From positions 1,488,001 through 1,552,000 of the forward strand of contig CBDHCM010000006.1 of assembly GCA_965261105.1 (NCBI GenBank): a stretch of 64,000 bases of DNA, in the 5' to 3' direction. Origin of the DNA: Aldehydirespirator sp965261105. GTDB lineage: Bacteria; Actinomycetota; Acidimicrobiia; Acidimicrobiales; Aldehydirespiratoraceae. The position numbers and the translations under genes are program-made. The notes beneath the pieces were generated by a model. It made no database searches. It was not told the DNA's origin and saw only the letters and a list, made by a program, of their open reading frames with translations. Below are positions 35,225 to 43,066 of the stretch, in pieces. Within the stretch, counting starts at the first letter, position 1. Each line of letters starts with the position of its first letter.

Positions 35225-35231
35225 GCCTGCC

Positions 35232-35237
35232 AGCCTA
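35232..35237 (-). promoter_or_regulatory. Putative leaderless -10 hexamer of hisI
   Basis: On the minus strand TAGGCT lies 7 bases before GTG 35224. Confidence 0.5.
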
Positions 35238-35251
35238 AGCCTCGCGCCCGA

Positions 35252-35327
35252 CTCACAGGTAGAGGCCGGTGCTGCCCGCCAATCAGTGGAGCCGGGCCCC
35301 GCTCACAGGTAGAGGCCGGTGCTGCCC
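35252..35327. repeat. 26-bp direct repeat copying the groES 3' end
   Basis: CTCACAGGTAGAGGCCGGTG plus 6 bases occurs at 35252-35277 and at 35302-35327 (50-base offset). The second copy encodes the last residues (GSTGLYL) and stop of groES; the first lies in the groES-hisI gap. Confidence 0.88.
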
Positions 35328-35686
35328 TTGTCGAGGCGCTCGGCGGCCACCGCGTGGACGTCGCGCTCGCGAAGGATGAGGTAGTCGCGGCCCCGGACGT
35401 CCACCTCGTAGCGGTCCTCGGGGTTGAACAGCACCCGGTCGCCCTTCTCCATGTTGCGGACGTTGGGTCCGACCGCCACCACCTCGGCCCAGGAGAGGCG
35501 CTTGCCCACCTGGGCCGTGGCCGGGATCAGGATGCCCCCCGTGGAGCGGCGCTCCCCCTCGGCCTCGCCCAACGCCACCAGGATCCGGTCGTTGAGCATC
35601 TTGACCGGCAGCCGGTCGTCGTCATGGGGGCCGGGCGCGGAGTTGTTGCGGGACGCCGGGTCGGCGCGTGGCTCGGTCTTGGTCAC
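35303..35686 (-). CDS. groES: GroES-like co-chaperonin
   Basis: 127 residues. After a 25-residue polar N-terminal extension, the GroES fold is visible: VKMLNDRILVALGEAEGERRSTGGILIPATAQ (mobile-loop region), AEVVAVGPNV, MEKGDRVLFNPEDRYEVDVRGRDYLILRERDVHAV. GroES caps GroEL during protein folding, but no groEL is adjacent and no CIRCE element is seen, so this may be an extra or divergent copy. GTG 35686 is chosen because TACCGT lies 8 bases upstream; an in-frame TTG 9 bases earlier is possible. Confidence 0.85.
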   Translation of the reverse strand: MTKTEPRADPASRNNSAPGPHDDDRLPVKMLNDRILVALGEAEGERRSTGGILIPATAQVGKRLSWAEVVAVGPNVRNMEKGDRVLFNPEDRYEVDVRGRDYLILRERDVHAVAAERLDKGSTGLYL

Positions 35687-35694
35687 GGATCCCA

Positions 35695-35700
35695 ACGGTA
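35695..35700 (-). promoter_or_regulatory. Putative leaderless -10 hexamer of groES
   Basis: On the minus strand TACCGT lies 8 bases before GTG 35686. Confidence 0.4.
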
Positions 35701-35738
35701 GCCGCGCCCGGGCTCGAGCCGCGAGGCCAGTCGCGGCG

Positions 35739-36824
35739 TTAGTCCGTGGGGGCCAGGGCGACCTCGCCGCCGGCGATGCTGATCAGCCAGCGCCGGTATT
35801 CGACGGTGCCGGCGTCGGCGCCCTTGACGTGCATCTCGGCGGTCAGGTCCACCGGCAGCTCCTCGGGCCGTTGCGACTCGACGATGGGCTGGTCCTGGCC
35901 CAGGATCACGTACTGCATGTCGTGGAAGTCCTGGTCGCGGTCGGGGGCGTAGTTGCGGCCGACGAAGGTGAAGCACCTGGTCCGTCTCCGGTTGACCGGC
36001 GCGACCGCCACGTACAGCACGAAGTCCTCGGTCACTCCGGCCGAGCTGTTGAGCTTCATGGCGTTGGGCATGTACACCCGGTAGCGCTTCCAGGCCTCGT
36101 AGGTCAGGCCGTCGTGCTCAACCGCGGAGTTCTTGACGTTGTCGGTGTACTCGATGAACGGTCCCGCGGTGATCCTCAACTCCGCGCCGTGCCGCGCCAC
36201 GTCGTAGTCGGCGATCTCGGCCTCGTCGCGGTCGCCGAGGATCCCGTGGTGCACGTGGGCGAAGTGGGAGAAGTCGAAGTAGTTCTCGAGGCGCCGGGCC
36301 ACCGAGCAGTCCCACTCATACGGCGGGAAGCGCAGGAACCGGTAGGAGGGATCGTCCAGCTCGGGGCACTCCGACGGACCGAACAGCGGCGCGTCGCTCG
36401 ACATGCACGTCCACACCAGACCGCCCGCCTCGATCGTCGGGTAGGTCGGCAGATGGGCAACCAGCTTGCCGTTGAGCTCGGGCCGGGCCGGGATGTCGAC
36501 GACTGTTCCCCCAGAGTCGTAGGCCCAGCCGTGGTAGGCGCAGCGAAGACGGCATCCGTCGATCCGGCCCAGCGACAGGGCCGAGCCGCGGTGCCGGCAG
36601 ATGTCGCTGAACACCTGGGCCCGGCCGTCGAGACGGGCCACGGCCAGACGGGTGTCGAACAGCGTGACCTGGTGCGGCGAGTCGGTCAGGTCATCGGAGA
36701 AGGCCACCGGCTGCCAGAAGCGCTTGAGCTGCTGGTAGAGCCGCTCCTCGCCGGCCATGTCGAGCTGGGTGTTCCCCTGCACCTCGAATCCTCCGGCCAC
36801 TGCAGGGTCTTGGGTCATGGTCAT
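35739..36824 (-). CDS. Rieske non-haem iron oxygenase, alpha subunit
   Basis: 361 residues. The N-terminal Rieske centre has C-x-H (CRHRG) and C-x2-H (CAYHGW) about 20 residues apart; the C-terminal catalytic domain has the iron ligands in DFSHFAHVHHG. Such oxygenases use reductant from a ferredoxin to hydroxylate or demethylate aromatic and N- or O-methyl substrates. ATG 36824 overlaps the ferredoxin stop (ATGA), so electron donor and oxygenase are co-translated. It is the last gene of the importer/Mo-hydroxylase operon. It is clearly related to the oxygenase at 47002-48054. Substrate unknown. Confidence 0.9.
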   Translation of the reverse strand: MTMTQDPAVAGGFEVQGNTQLDMAGEERLYQQLKRFWQPVAFSDDLTDSPHQVTLFDTRLAVARLDGRAQVFSDICRHRGSALSLGRIDGCRLRCAYHGWAYDSGGTVVDIPARPELNGKLVAHLPTYPTIEAGGLVWTCMSSDAPLFGPSECPELDDPSYRFLRFPPYEWDCSVARRLENYFDFSHFAHVHHGILGDRDEAEIADYDVARHGAELRITAGPFIEYTDNVKNSAVEHDGLTYEAWKRYRVYMPNAMKLNSSAGVTEDFVLYVAVAPVNRRRTRCFTFVGRNYAPDRDQDFHDMQYVILGQDQPIVESQRPEELPVDLTAEMHVKGADAGTVEYRRWLISIAGGEVALAPTD

Positions 36825-37027
36825 GGCGTCGTCACCTTGATAGCTTCCACCGGGCAGCACTCCTCGGCGCTGCGGGCCTTGGCCACCAACTCGGGCGGCA
36901 GCGTCGGCTGCAGGACCTCGAGCTTGAGGCCGTCGTCGTCGATGTCGAAGATCTCAGGCGCCAGCGACGCGCACATGCCCGAGACTATGCAGACGTCGTG
37001 GTTCACTTCAACGGTCGCGTCAGCCAT
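36821..37027 (-). CDS. Small [3Fe-4S]/[4Fe-4S] ferredoxin
   Basis: 68 residues, MADATVEVNHDVCIVSGMCASLAPEIFDIDDDG...ECCPVEAIKV. The C-x5-C and later CCP cysteines match the small ferredoxins that feed P450s and Rieske oxygenases. ATG 37027 is preferred over ATG 37048 because GGAGGCGGAGG lies just before it. It overlaps both coxS-like (upstream) and the Rieske gene (downstream), which indicates that it is the electron carrier of this operon. Confidence 0.85.
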   Translation of the reverse strand: MADATVEVNHDVCIVSGMCASLAPEIFDIDDDGLKLEVLQPTLPPELVAKARSAEECCPVEAIKVTTP

Positions 37028-37535
37028 CGTCGGATCCTCCGCCTCCATGGTACGCGCCCCACGCCTTCTGTACTGCGGTCACGATGTTCTGGTATCCGGT
37101 GCACCGGCAGAGGTTGCCTGACAGGAGCTCGATCGTGCGCTCGGGCTCCCGCCATTCGTCGGGATCGACGCTCTCCAGGGTCATGAGGAACCCGGCGGTG
37201 CAGAAGCCGCACTGCAGGGCGTGGTTGTCGTGGAAGGCCTGCTGCATCGGCGACAGGGAGTCCGCCCCCGCGCCGGCGAGGTCCTCGACGGTGCGGACCT
37301 CGGCCCCGTCGGCCTGGACGGCCAGCATCAGGCACGACCGCACCGCGTCGCCGTCCACGATCACGGTGCAGGCGCCGCAGTAGCCGTGCTCGCAGCCGAC
37401 GTGCGTGCCGGTGAGGCCCACGACGTCGCGGATGTGGTCCGACAGCAGCAGCCGGGCCGGCACCCGGTGACGGCGGGATTGTCCGTTGACGGTGACCTCG
37501 ACGTCCACCTCCGACAGCGATTCGACGATCGTCAT
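37020..37535 (-). CDS. Molybdenum hydroxylase small subunit ([2Fe-2S])
   Basis: 171 residues of the xanthine dehydrogenase/CO dehydrogenase small-subunit family: plant-type cluster GCEHGYCGACTVIVDG...C and helical cluster CGFCTAGFLM...NLCRCTGYQNI. It carries electrons from the molybdenum site to FAD. ATG 37535 overlaps the end of a duplicated copy of its own first 14 codons (ATGA). Forms the enzyme with the next two upstream genes. Confidence 0.95.
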   Translation of the reverse strand: MTIVESLSEVDVEVTVNGQSRRHRVPARLLLSDHIRDVVGLTGTHVGCEHGYCGACTVIVDGDAVRSCLMLAVQADGAEVRTVEDLAGAGADSLSPMQQAFHDNHALQCGFCTAGFLMTLESVDPDEWREPERTIELLSGNLCRCTGYQNIVTAVQKAWGAYHGGGGSDDG

Positions 37536-37609
37536 GGGGCCCCCGCTCCGAGGACCGCTTCGCGGCCGACCTCGACGTCCACCTCCGACAGCGATTCGAC
37601 AATCGTCAT
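37532..37609 (-). other. 25-codon mini-ORF created by duplication of the small-subunit gene start
   Basis: A 74-bp tandem duplication repeats the ATG and first 14 codons (MTIVESLSEVDVEV) of the small subunit. The upstream copy then runs GREAVLGAGAP to a stop whose TGA overlaps the true ATG (ATGA). It also overlaps the stop of the FAD subunit in ATGA, so the reading chain FAD subunit, mini-ORF, small subunit is fully coupled. The two copies differ by one base (ATT/ATC). Confidence 0.75.
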
Positions 37610-38469
37610 GGGGCCTCCTCGGCCAATGCGCTGCGTGCTGCTCTCGCGACCAGAGCTGCTGCCGCCTCGCGGCGGTACCAGGCGGTGGCGTGGATGTCGT
37701 CGAAGGCGTCGGCGGCGTCGGCCATCACCGCCTCGGCGATCGTGTCGGACGAGTGGTCCGCGGCCCAGCCCGAGAGCGCGGCCTCGGCCGCCTGCAGGCG
37801 GGTGGGTACGCCCCCCAACCCGAAGCCGACGAGGCGGGCCGAGCGCACCGCGCCGCCGTCGACGATCAACACCGCCACCAGACCGGCCACGGCGAAGTCG
37901 CCGGCTCGCCGGGAGACCTCGTCCACGATGGTCACCGAACCGGTCGGAGGTGCATGAAAGCGCACGTCGGTGACCATTTCGGTGTCCTCGAGAGCCGTCC
38001 AGAACGCTCCGATGAAGAAGTCTCCGGCATTGATCTGGCGCTCGCCGTCGGGGCCGGCGACGCTGATCACGGCGTCGGCGGCGACCGCCAGGGCGGGCAG
38101 CTCCGCGGCGGGATCGGCGTGGGCCAGGCTGCCGCAGACGGTGCCCCGGTTACGGATCTGCAGGTGCCCGACGTGGCGCAACGCGGCCCGCAGGCCACCG
38201 ACGACACTGGCGGCGCCGTCGTCGTCCAGCACCCGGGTCTGCGTGGCGGCCGCGCCCACGGTCACGCCGCCGGGGTCGCAGGCCACGGCATCGAGACCCT
38301 CGATGCGCCCGATGTCGACCAGCACCGACACGTCGGTGAGGCGGAAGTTCATGGCCGGGATCAGGCTCTGGCCGCCGGCCAGCACCCGCCCCGACTCGGC
38401 AGCGTCGAGTGCCTCGACGGCCTCGGCCACGGTCGAGGGCCGGCAGTACTCGAACGGAGCGGGCTTCAC
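37606..38469 (-). CDS. Molybdenum hydroxylase FAD-binding medium subunit
   Basis: 287 residues of the CoxM/xanthine dehydrogenase medium-subunit family: AGGQSLIPAMNFRL (FAD pyrophosphate site), RNRGTVCGSLAHADPAAELP (second FAD site) and the C-terminal CODH_FAD domain. It passes electrons from the iron-sulfur subunit to an acceptor. GTG 38469 overlaps the large-subunit stop in GTGA. Confidence 0.94.
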   Translation of the reverse strand: MKPAPFEYCRPSTVAEAVEALDAAESGRVLAGGQSLIPAMNFRLTDVSVLVDIGRIEGLDAVACDPGGVTVGAAATQTRVLDDDGAASVVGGLRAALRHVGHLQIRNRGTVCGSLAHADPAAELPALAVAADAVISVAGPDGERQINAGDFFIGAFWTALEDTEMVTDVRFHAPPTGSVTIVDEVSRRAGDFAVAGLVAVLIVDGGAVRSARLVGFGLGGVPTRLQAAEAALSGWAADHSSDTIAEAVMADAADAFDDIHATAWYRREAAAALVARAARSALAEEAP

Positions 38470-40892
38470 GAGCCGTCTCCATCCCCGGCTCGGGCCGCCT
38501 CGGCTGCCCGGATGGCGGCTCGCACGGCGATGGGAGTCACGGGGCACTCGGTCAGGTCGACGTCCCATTCGGAGAGGGCGTCGGAGACGGCCCCGGCCAC
38601 GACCGCGGGCGGTCCGACCGTGCCTCCCTCGCCGCAGCCCTTGACCCCCAAGGGCTGTTCTGGCGCGGGCGACTCGAAGTGGTCGACCTCCATGTGGGGC
38701 ACCTCCGCGCACGTGGGAACCAGGTAGTCCATGAACGACGCGAAGAGCGGATTGGCGGTGTCGGGGTCGTACTGGAGGTGCTCGTACATCGCGCCCGCGA
38801 TCCCCTGGGCGACGCCCCCGTGTATCTGCCCCTCCACAATGGCGGGGTTGATGACGGTCCCGCAGTCGTGGACCACGATGTAGTCCTCGATCCTCACCTC
38901 TCCGGTGCTGATCCGCACGCTGACGATCCCGATGTGCGCGCCGTTGGACCAGCTGGCGGCCGCGTTGATCTTGCCGGTGTCATCGAGCTGGTGCTGCAGG
39001 TTCTCCGGGTGGTAGTACCCCGAGGTCTCCAAGCCCGCCTCCATCCCGTCGGGCAGGTCCACGTTGCGGACCCACGCCGCGGTGCCCACCTGGGCCCAGC
39101 TCACCGAGGGCTGGTTGCTGCCGGCCACATGGAACGCGCCGTCGGTGAGCACGACGTCGGCCTCGGCCGCCTCCAGCATGTGCGCGGCGATGGCGCGGGC
39201 CTTGTCCATCAGCCGCTCCGAGGCCAGCAGCACCGATCCGGCGAGCATCATGGCGCCTCGGCTGCCCCATGAGCCCAATCCGTAAGGCGCCCGCTCGGTG
39301 TCGCCCAGCACGACGGTGACATCCTGCGGGGAGACTCCCAGCGCGTCGGCGGTGAGCTGCGCGGCGACGGTCTCGGCTCCCTGCCCGATGGCGCTGACCC
39401 CGGCGGCGACCCGCACCGAGCCGTCGGGGTCGACCCGCACCGTGGCCGCGTCGCCGCCGCCCCAGTGGCCGGTGGTGAGGTGGTAGCTCGGAGAGGTCGG
39501 TTCCACGTAATTGGCGTAGCCGACGCCGACGCGCGCGTCCGGGTCGCCGGCGTGGCGGGCGAGAGCGCGCTCGCGGGCCGGCGCGGCCATCTCGAGGGCC
39601 CGCTCGAAGGACTCGGTGTGGGAGCCGGAGTCGAGCCTTCCGCCGCCATGCATCACATGGGGCGTCTGCCCGGGCCGCAGCAGCATTCGCCGTCGCAGCT
39701 CCACCCGGTCGGTTCCCGTCAGGCGGGCGACCCGGTCGATTATCCGTTCCATGACGAACGCGCCCTCGGGAATCCCGAAGCCGCGGTAGGCGCCGGCCGG
39801 AGTCTTGTTGGTCACTGCGCCGATGGTGCGGGCCTGCATGTTCGGGAAGTCGTAGCCGCCGGTGATGCAAGCGTTGGTGACGAACACGGGCGCGGTCCCG
39901 GGCATGAAGATCTCACCCGAGCCCATATCGAGCATGGAGGCGCAGCGCACGGCCCGGATCGTGCCGTCGCCGTCGTAGGCGACCTCGACGTCGTGGCGCT
40001 GCTCGCGGGCGTGCGCCGACGCCACGAGGCTCTCCGTGCGGTCCTCGATCCAGCGGGCCGGCCGCCCGAGCCTGCGGGCGATCCATGCCACGACGACGTC
40101 CTCGGGATAGATGTGCGTCTTGGTGCCGAAGCCACCGCCGATCGTCGGATGGATCACCCGAACCTGCGGCTCGGGCATGCCCAGCATCAGGGCGATGGTG
40201 GTGCGCACCATGTGGGGACTCTGTGTCGAGGACCACACGGTGAGCGTCCCGTCGACTGTGTCGGCCACCACTCCCCTGGTCTCCATCGGCAGCCCCGTCT
40301 GGCGCTGGCTGCCGTAAGTCTCGGTGAAGATGTGGTCGGCCTCCTCGAACGCGCGGTCGACTTCGGGCTTGTGCGGGGCTACATCGAACGAGAGGTTGTC
40401 GTCCCAGTGGTCGTACAGCTTGGGCGCGCCGTCCGCTATGGCCTGGTCGAGGTCGGCCACCGTGGGCAGCGGCTCGCAGACGGTGCCGACCGCAACGAGA
40501 CCGGCCGCATCCTCTGCGACGTATCGGTCCACCGCGACCACCGCCGCGTAGGGCGCGCCGACGTAGCGGACCCTGTCGTCGGCCAGTGGACGCTGCCTGA
40601 CCGGGCCGATGTATCCGATGTAGTCGGGGAAGGTGTTCACGTCAGCAAGGTCGGCGGCGGTGAACACCGCTAGCACGCCGTCGATGTCCAGGGCCTCCGA
40701 CGCGTCGATCGAGGTGATCCGGGCGTGGGCCTCGGTGCTGCGCACGAAGGCGACCTCGAGCATTCCGGCAATCTTGATGTCGGCCACATACCGCCCCCGG
40801 CCGGTGAGGGGGCCGCGGTCCTCCCGGCGCGGCACGGAGCGCCCGATGTGGCGGGTGCTGTGGCGGATGTGGGGATCGATGTCCAGGTTCAC
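38466..40892 (-). CDS. Molybdenum hydroxylase large (Mo-pterin) subunit
   Basis: 808 residues of the xanthine oxidase family, the catalytic subunit that hydroxylates carbon centres of heterocycles or aldehydes with water. Visible are PTIGGGFGTKTH, AGAYRGFGIPEGAF (active-site loop), IGQGAETVAAQL, YGLGSWGSRG and the catalytic glutamate in GVKGCGEGGTVGPP. The loop AYRGFGIPE is not the AYRCSFR of true CO dehydrogenase, so oxidation of CO is unlikely. Location after a nucleoside-type importer suggests a purine-like or other N-heterocyclic substrate. Confidence 0.93.
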   Translation of the reverse strand: MNLDIDPHIRHSTRHIGRSVPRREDRGPLTGRGRYVADIKIAGMLEVAFVRSTEAHARITSIDASEALDIDGVLAVFTAADLADVNTFPDYIGYIGPVRQRPLADDRVRYVGAPYAAVVAVDRYVAEDAAGLVAVGTVCEPLPTVADLDQAIADGAPKLYDHWDDNLSFDVAPHKPEVDRAFEEADHIFTETYGSQRQTGLPMETRGVVADTVDGTLTVWSSTQSPHMVRTTIALMLGMPEPQVRVIHPTIGGGFGTKTHIYPEDVVVAWIARRLGRPARWIEDRTESLVASAHAREQRHDVEVAYDGDGTIRAVRCASMLDMGSGEIFMPGTAPVFVTNACITGGYDFPNMQARTIGAVTNKTPAGAYRGFGIPEGAFVMERIIDRVARLTGTDRVELRRRMLLRPGQTPHVMHGGGRLDSGSHTESFERALEMAAPARERALARHAGDPDARVGVGYANYVEPTSPSYHLTTGHWGGGDAATVRVDPDGSVRVAAGVSAIGQGAETVAAQLTADALGVSPQDVTVVLGDTERAPYGLGSWGSRGAMMLAGSVLLASERLMDKARAIAAHMLEAAEADVVLTDGAFHVAGSNQPSVSWAQVGTAAWVRNVDLPDGMEAGLETSGYYHPENLQHQLDDTGKINAAASWSNGAHIGIVSVRISTGEVRIEDYIVVHDCGTVINPAIVEGQIHGGVAQGIAGAMYEHLQYDPDTANPLFASFMDYLVPTCAEVPHMEVDHFESPAPEQPLGVKGCGEGGTVGPPAVVAGAVSDALSEWDVDLTECPVTPIAVRAAIRAAEAARAGDGDGS

Positions 40893-40940
40893 CGCATCTC
40901 CTCGCGGGCTCTGTTCAGTCTCGGCACCGGCGGCGGGCGC

Positions 40941-41888
40941 TCATCTCACGCCGCGGTGGTACGGGATGGTGAGCGCCAGCGGAACCCTGGAGCGGCTGCG
41001 ATTGAGCACCAGAGCGGCGATTGTCAGGACGAACGGCAGCGCCAGAAGGAGCTGGTACGGCAGGTCGATGTCGCTGGCTTGAAGCGACAGCTGGGTCGCC
41101 TCCAGGAACCCGAACAGCAGCGATCCGGCCAGGATCCACGACGCCCGCCAGTTGCCGAAGATCACGATGGCCAGCGCGATCCACCCTCGCCCCGCAACGA
41201 TGTCGGGGAAGAACTGGCCGGCCGCCGACAGCGACAGGAAGGCGCCTCCCAGCCCGGCCATGGCGCCTCCGTAGATCACCGCGGTGTACTGGCGGGAGAT
41301 GATGCCCACGCCGCGCATGTCGCACGCCTCGGGGTTGTGGCCGATGCTGCGCAACTCCAGCCCGTACTTCGTGCGGTACAGGAAGATGAAGGTGGCGGGC
41401 ACCATGACGACGCCGAAGTAGGTCAGCCAGTGCTGGTCGAACAGGATCTCCCCCAGCGCGGGGATGTCCGCGAGCAGCGGCACGGTGGCGGTGTCGAACC
41501 GGTCCACGGTGGGGAGGGCGACGGCGCCGCTCTCGTCGTAGACGGAGCGGTACCAGAAGAACGCGCCCCCGAGCCCCAGGATGTTGAGCGCCAGACCGGC
41601 CACCACCTGGTTGACCTTGACCGTGGCTGTCATCAGCGCCATCAGCAGCCCCAGCGCGGCCCCGCCGGCGGCTGCTCCCACCAGCCCCAGCCAGAGGTTG
41701 CCGGTCTCGTTGGCGACCAGGAACCCCGTGAAGGCGCCGATCGTCATCGCCCCCTCGAGGCTCAGGTTCAGGATCCCGCTGCTCTCCGCGACCAATTCGC
41801 CGGTAGCCGCGATCAGGAGCGGCGTGGCGATCTTCACGGTGGCCACGAAGATGCCCAGGATCACCGAATAGGTGAAGAAGTCCTCCAT
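40941..41888 (-). CDS. ABC importer permease, BMP/nucleoside-uptake type (first system, permease 2)
   Basis: 315 residues with about eight or nine membrane segments and the BPD_transp_2 signatures GILNLSLEGAMTIGAF, VNQVVAGLALNILG and GYELRSIGHNPEACDMRGV-like text (GLELRSIGHNPEACDMRGVGI). It pairs with the permease encoded just upstream and matches the YufQ/NupQ half of purine nucleoside importers. A 5-base gap separates the two. Confidence 0.92.
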   Translation of the reverse strand: MEDFFTYSVILGIFVATVKIATPLLIAATGELVAESSGILNLSLEGAMTIGAFTGFLVANETGNLWLGLVGAAAGGAALGLLMALMTATVKVNQVVAGLALNILGLGGAFFWYRSVYDESGAVALPTVDRFDTATVPLLADIPALGEILFDQHWLTYFGVVMVPATFIFLYRTKYGLELRSIGHNPEACDMRGVGIISRQYTAVIYGGAMAGLGGAFLSLSAAGQFFPDIVAGRGWIALAIVIFGNWRASWILAGSLLFGFLEATQLSLQASDIDLPYQLLLALPFVLTIAALVLNRSRSRVPLALTIPYHRGVR

Positions 41889-41893
41889 GGCCG

Positions 41894-43066
41894 CTAACCC
41901 GACCCCTCGGCGTGAACGGCAGCCCTGCGCAGCCGGTAGCGGCAGGCGACCGCGGCCAGCAGCACGAGAACCAGTGCGACCCCCTCGATGACCTGCACGA
42001 GCGCGGCCGGGATGCCGGTGCCGACCTGCATCTGGGTCGAGCCGTTGAGGAGCCCCGCGAATGCGACGGCCACCACGATCACTCCCGCGGGGTGCAGCCG
42101 GGCCACCAGGGCGATGATGATCCCTGTGAAGCCGATGAGCTGCTCGCCGAACTCGAAGTTGATCCGGTGATGAAGGCCCAGCAACTCACCCGAGCCCGCC
42201 AGTCCTGCCAGCGCCCCCGAGACGGCCATCACTGCGATGGTTGCCGCCCCGACGCTGATGCCCTTGTACGAGGCCGCCTGCTTGTTCACACCTATGGCCC
42301 GTAGTTCGAATCCCAAGGTGGTGCGCCGCACCAGGAAATGGACCGCGGCCGCCATCGCCAGCGCGAGGGCGAAGCCCAAGTGCAGGCGGCTGCCGTCGAA
42401 GAACCGGGGCAGGAATGCGCTCTCGACCATCCGCTCGGTCTGGGAGTAGGGAGTGTTGTTCGCCTGCCAGGGCCCCGAGAGCAGCCATGACAGCATGTAG
42501 TCGATGACGAAGTTCAGCATCACCGTGGTGAGGATCTCGTTGGTTCCGTAGCGGACCAGCAGGACGCTGGCCACCGACGCCCACACCGCTCCGAAGACGG
42601 CGGCCCCTGCGAACATGGCCACGAACAGCAGCGGTGCCGGGAGGCCGGGCATCGTGTCGTAGACCCACCAGGTGCCGATGGCGCCCGCGATGAACTGGCC
42701 CTGGCCGCCGATGTTCCAAACCCCGGCCCGGAAGGCGACGGCAGCGGCCAGGCCGGTGAGGATGAGCGGTGTCGCCTGCACCAGCGTCTCCAAGGCCGAC
42801 TCTCGGTCGCCGAAGGCGCCGTCGTACAGCGACGAGAATGCGTCCAGCGGGGACACACCCGCCAGGGCCACCAGCAGGCCGATGATCACTGCAGTGATGG
42901 CCAGCGCGACGAGGGTGGCGCAGAGCTCGTGAACCGCACGGGTCTCCAGCCGTCGTTCGAGTCGCCATCCGCCCGGCTGGAACAGCCGCGACAGCGGATC
43001 GCGCTGGGCGAGGTCGTCGTTGCCGCGGTGGCGGTCTTCGGCGGCGTCGCTGACTTGTTCGCTCAC
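41894..43066 (-). CDS. ABC importer permease, BMP/nucleoside-uptake type (first system, permease 1)
   Basis: 390 residues; after a 45-residue cytoplasmic N-terminus come membrane segments with GVWNIGGQGQFIAGAIG, GTNEILTTVMLNFVIDYML and GFELRAIGVNKQAASYKGI, the hallmarks of the NupP/YufP half. The start overlaps the ATPase stop by 4 bases (ATGA/GTGA type). Confidence 0.92.
   Translation of the reverse strand: MSEQVSDAAEDRHRGNDDLAQRDPLSRLFQPGGWRLERRLETRAVHELCATLVALAITAVIIGLLVALAGVSPLDAFSSLYDGAFGDRESALETLVQATPLILTGLAAAVAFRAGVWNIGGQGQFIAGAIGTWWVYDTMPGLPAPLLFVAMFAGAAVFGAVWASVASVLLVRYGTNEILTTVMLNFVIDYMLSWLLSGPWQANNTPYSQTERMVESAFLPRFFDGSRLHLGFALALAMAAAVHFLVRRTTLGFELRAIGVNKQAASYKGISVGAATIAVMAVSGALAGLAGSGELLGLHHRINFEFGEQLIGFTGIIIALVARLHPAGVIVVAVAFAGLLNGSTQMQVGTGIPAALVQVIEGVALVLVLLAAVACRYRLRRAAVHAEGSG

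Noticed and set aside
37020..40892. Annotation as aerobic CO dehydrogenase (coxMSL)
   Set aside because: The large-subunit active-site loop is AYRGFGIPE, not AYRCSFR, and no cox accessory genes are present; only the general Mo-hydroxylase family is supported.
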